DNA of 14,548 nt from an uncultured Chlamydiae bacterium (lineage in GTDB: Bacteria > Chlamydiota > Chlamydiia > Chlamydiales > SM23-39): contig CAISYW010000086.1 in assembly GCA_903889795.1 (NCBI GenBank), positions 1 to 14,548 of the forward strand, read 5' to 3'. The first letter of the stretch is position 1. The number at the start of each line of letters is the position of its first letter. Under the pieces are notes generated by a model. It did no database searches. It was given only the letters and a program-made list of their open reading frames with translations, and had not been told where the DNA came from. Shown in pieces: positions 14,451 to 14,548 of this stretch. The translations under genes and the position numbers were made by a program.

Positions 14451-14548
14451 ATGATGGAAATGCAGAACATTATTCAGGAAGAAATCGCAAAGCGGCGTAC
14501 CTTTGCGATCATCAGCCACCCCGACGCAGGAAAAACGACTCTGACCGA
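14451..14548 (+). CDS. prfC: Peptide chain release factor 3, N-terminal fragment (window edge)
   Basis: The 32 complete codons read to the window end encode a short helix (IIQEEIAKRRTFAIIS) followed by HPDAGKTTLT, the P-loop G1 motif of translational GTPases. The RRTFAIISHPDAGKTT wording is typical of release factor 3, the GTPase that removes RF1/RF2 from the ribosome after termination. Elongation factors G and LepA differ here (for example AHIDAGKTT or AHIDHGKST). The gene continues beyond the window. Two adjacent starts (14451 and 14454) are possible and neither has a clear Shine-Dalgarno site. The 138-nt gap to the divergent SET gene should hold both promoters. Confidence 0.85.
   Translation, partial: MMEMQNIIQEEIAKRRTFAIISHPDAGKTTLT

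Noticed and set aside
14325..14519. 64-codon minus-strand ORF over the prfC start
   Set aside because: It is antisense to the release factor 3 P-loop region and has no motif.

Overview
The window most likely comes from the chromosome of an environmental (amoeba- or protist-associated) member of the Chlamydiae. This rests on four things: a short SET-domain protein of the chlamydial type, mostly weak Shine-Dalgarno sites, moderate G+C with AT-rich promoter regions, and a gene mix typical of an intracellular Gram-negative bacterium (outer-membrane barrel, disulfide electron-transfer protein, secreted asparaginase, amino-acid antiporter). The phylum call is an inference; another intracellular lineage such as Legionella/Coxiella is not excluded. 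I find no rRNA, tRNA, CRISPR array or complete transposon.

Layout, left to right. 30-971 (-): exported protein predicted to be an outer-membrane beta-barrel, with an RNA hairpin next to its start. 1113-1694 (+): pentapeptide-repeat protein. 1695-1978: gene-free, with a perfect 28-bp inverted repeat around a 59-nt centre. 1979-2428 (+): Nudix hydrolase. 2434-4196 (-): two overlapping glycan genes, one related to CDP-glycerol glycerophosphotransferases and one GT-A/GT8-like glycosyltransferase. 4386-5810 (+): unrecognised 474-residue protein with a hint of a GT-B fold, behind an AT-rich promoter region. 5837-6325 (-): small four-helix membrane protein. 6421-6467: near-perfect palindrome. 6483-10542 (+): three overlapping genes for an APC/GadC-like antiporter, aspartate 4-decarboxylase (AspD) and an exported type II L-asparaginase. 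10555-12327 (-): Uup-like ABC-F ATPase. 12443-13636 (+): thioredoxin domain fused to a DsbD/CcdA-like membrane domain. 13623-14312 (-): SET-domain lysine methyltransferase. 14451-end (+): start of prfC (release factor 3).

The most interesting unit is 6483-10542. The three genes share 4-nt overlaps, so they are probably translated as one unit. Together they suggest a pathway: asparagine is split to aspartate and ammonia in the periplasm, aspartate is imported, it is decarboxylated to alanine with consumption of a cytosolic proton, and alanine is exported in exchange. This resembles the AspT-AspD proton-motive cycle of lactic acid bacteria and the arginine/agmatine AaxABC system of Chlamydia. 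Here, however, an APC-family carrier takes the place of AspT and an asparaginase is added. The other recurring signal is a short palindromic repeat, complete at 6421-6467, with a clear single arm at 12383-12404 and a degenerate arm at 10551-10566, each at a gene border.
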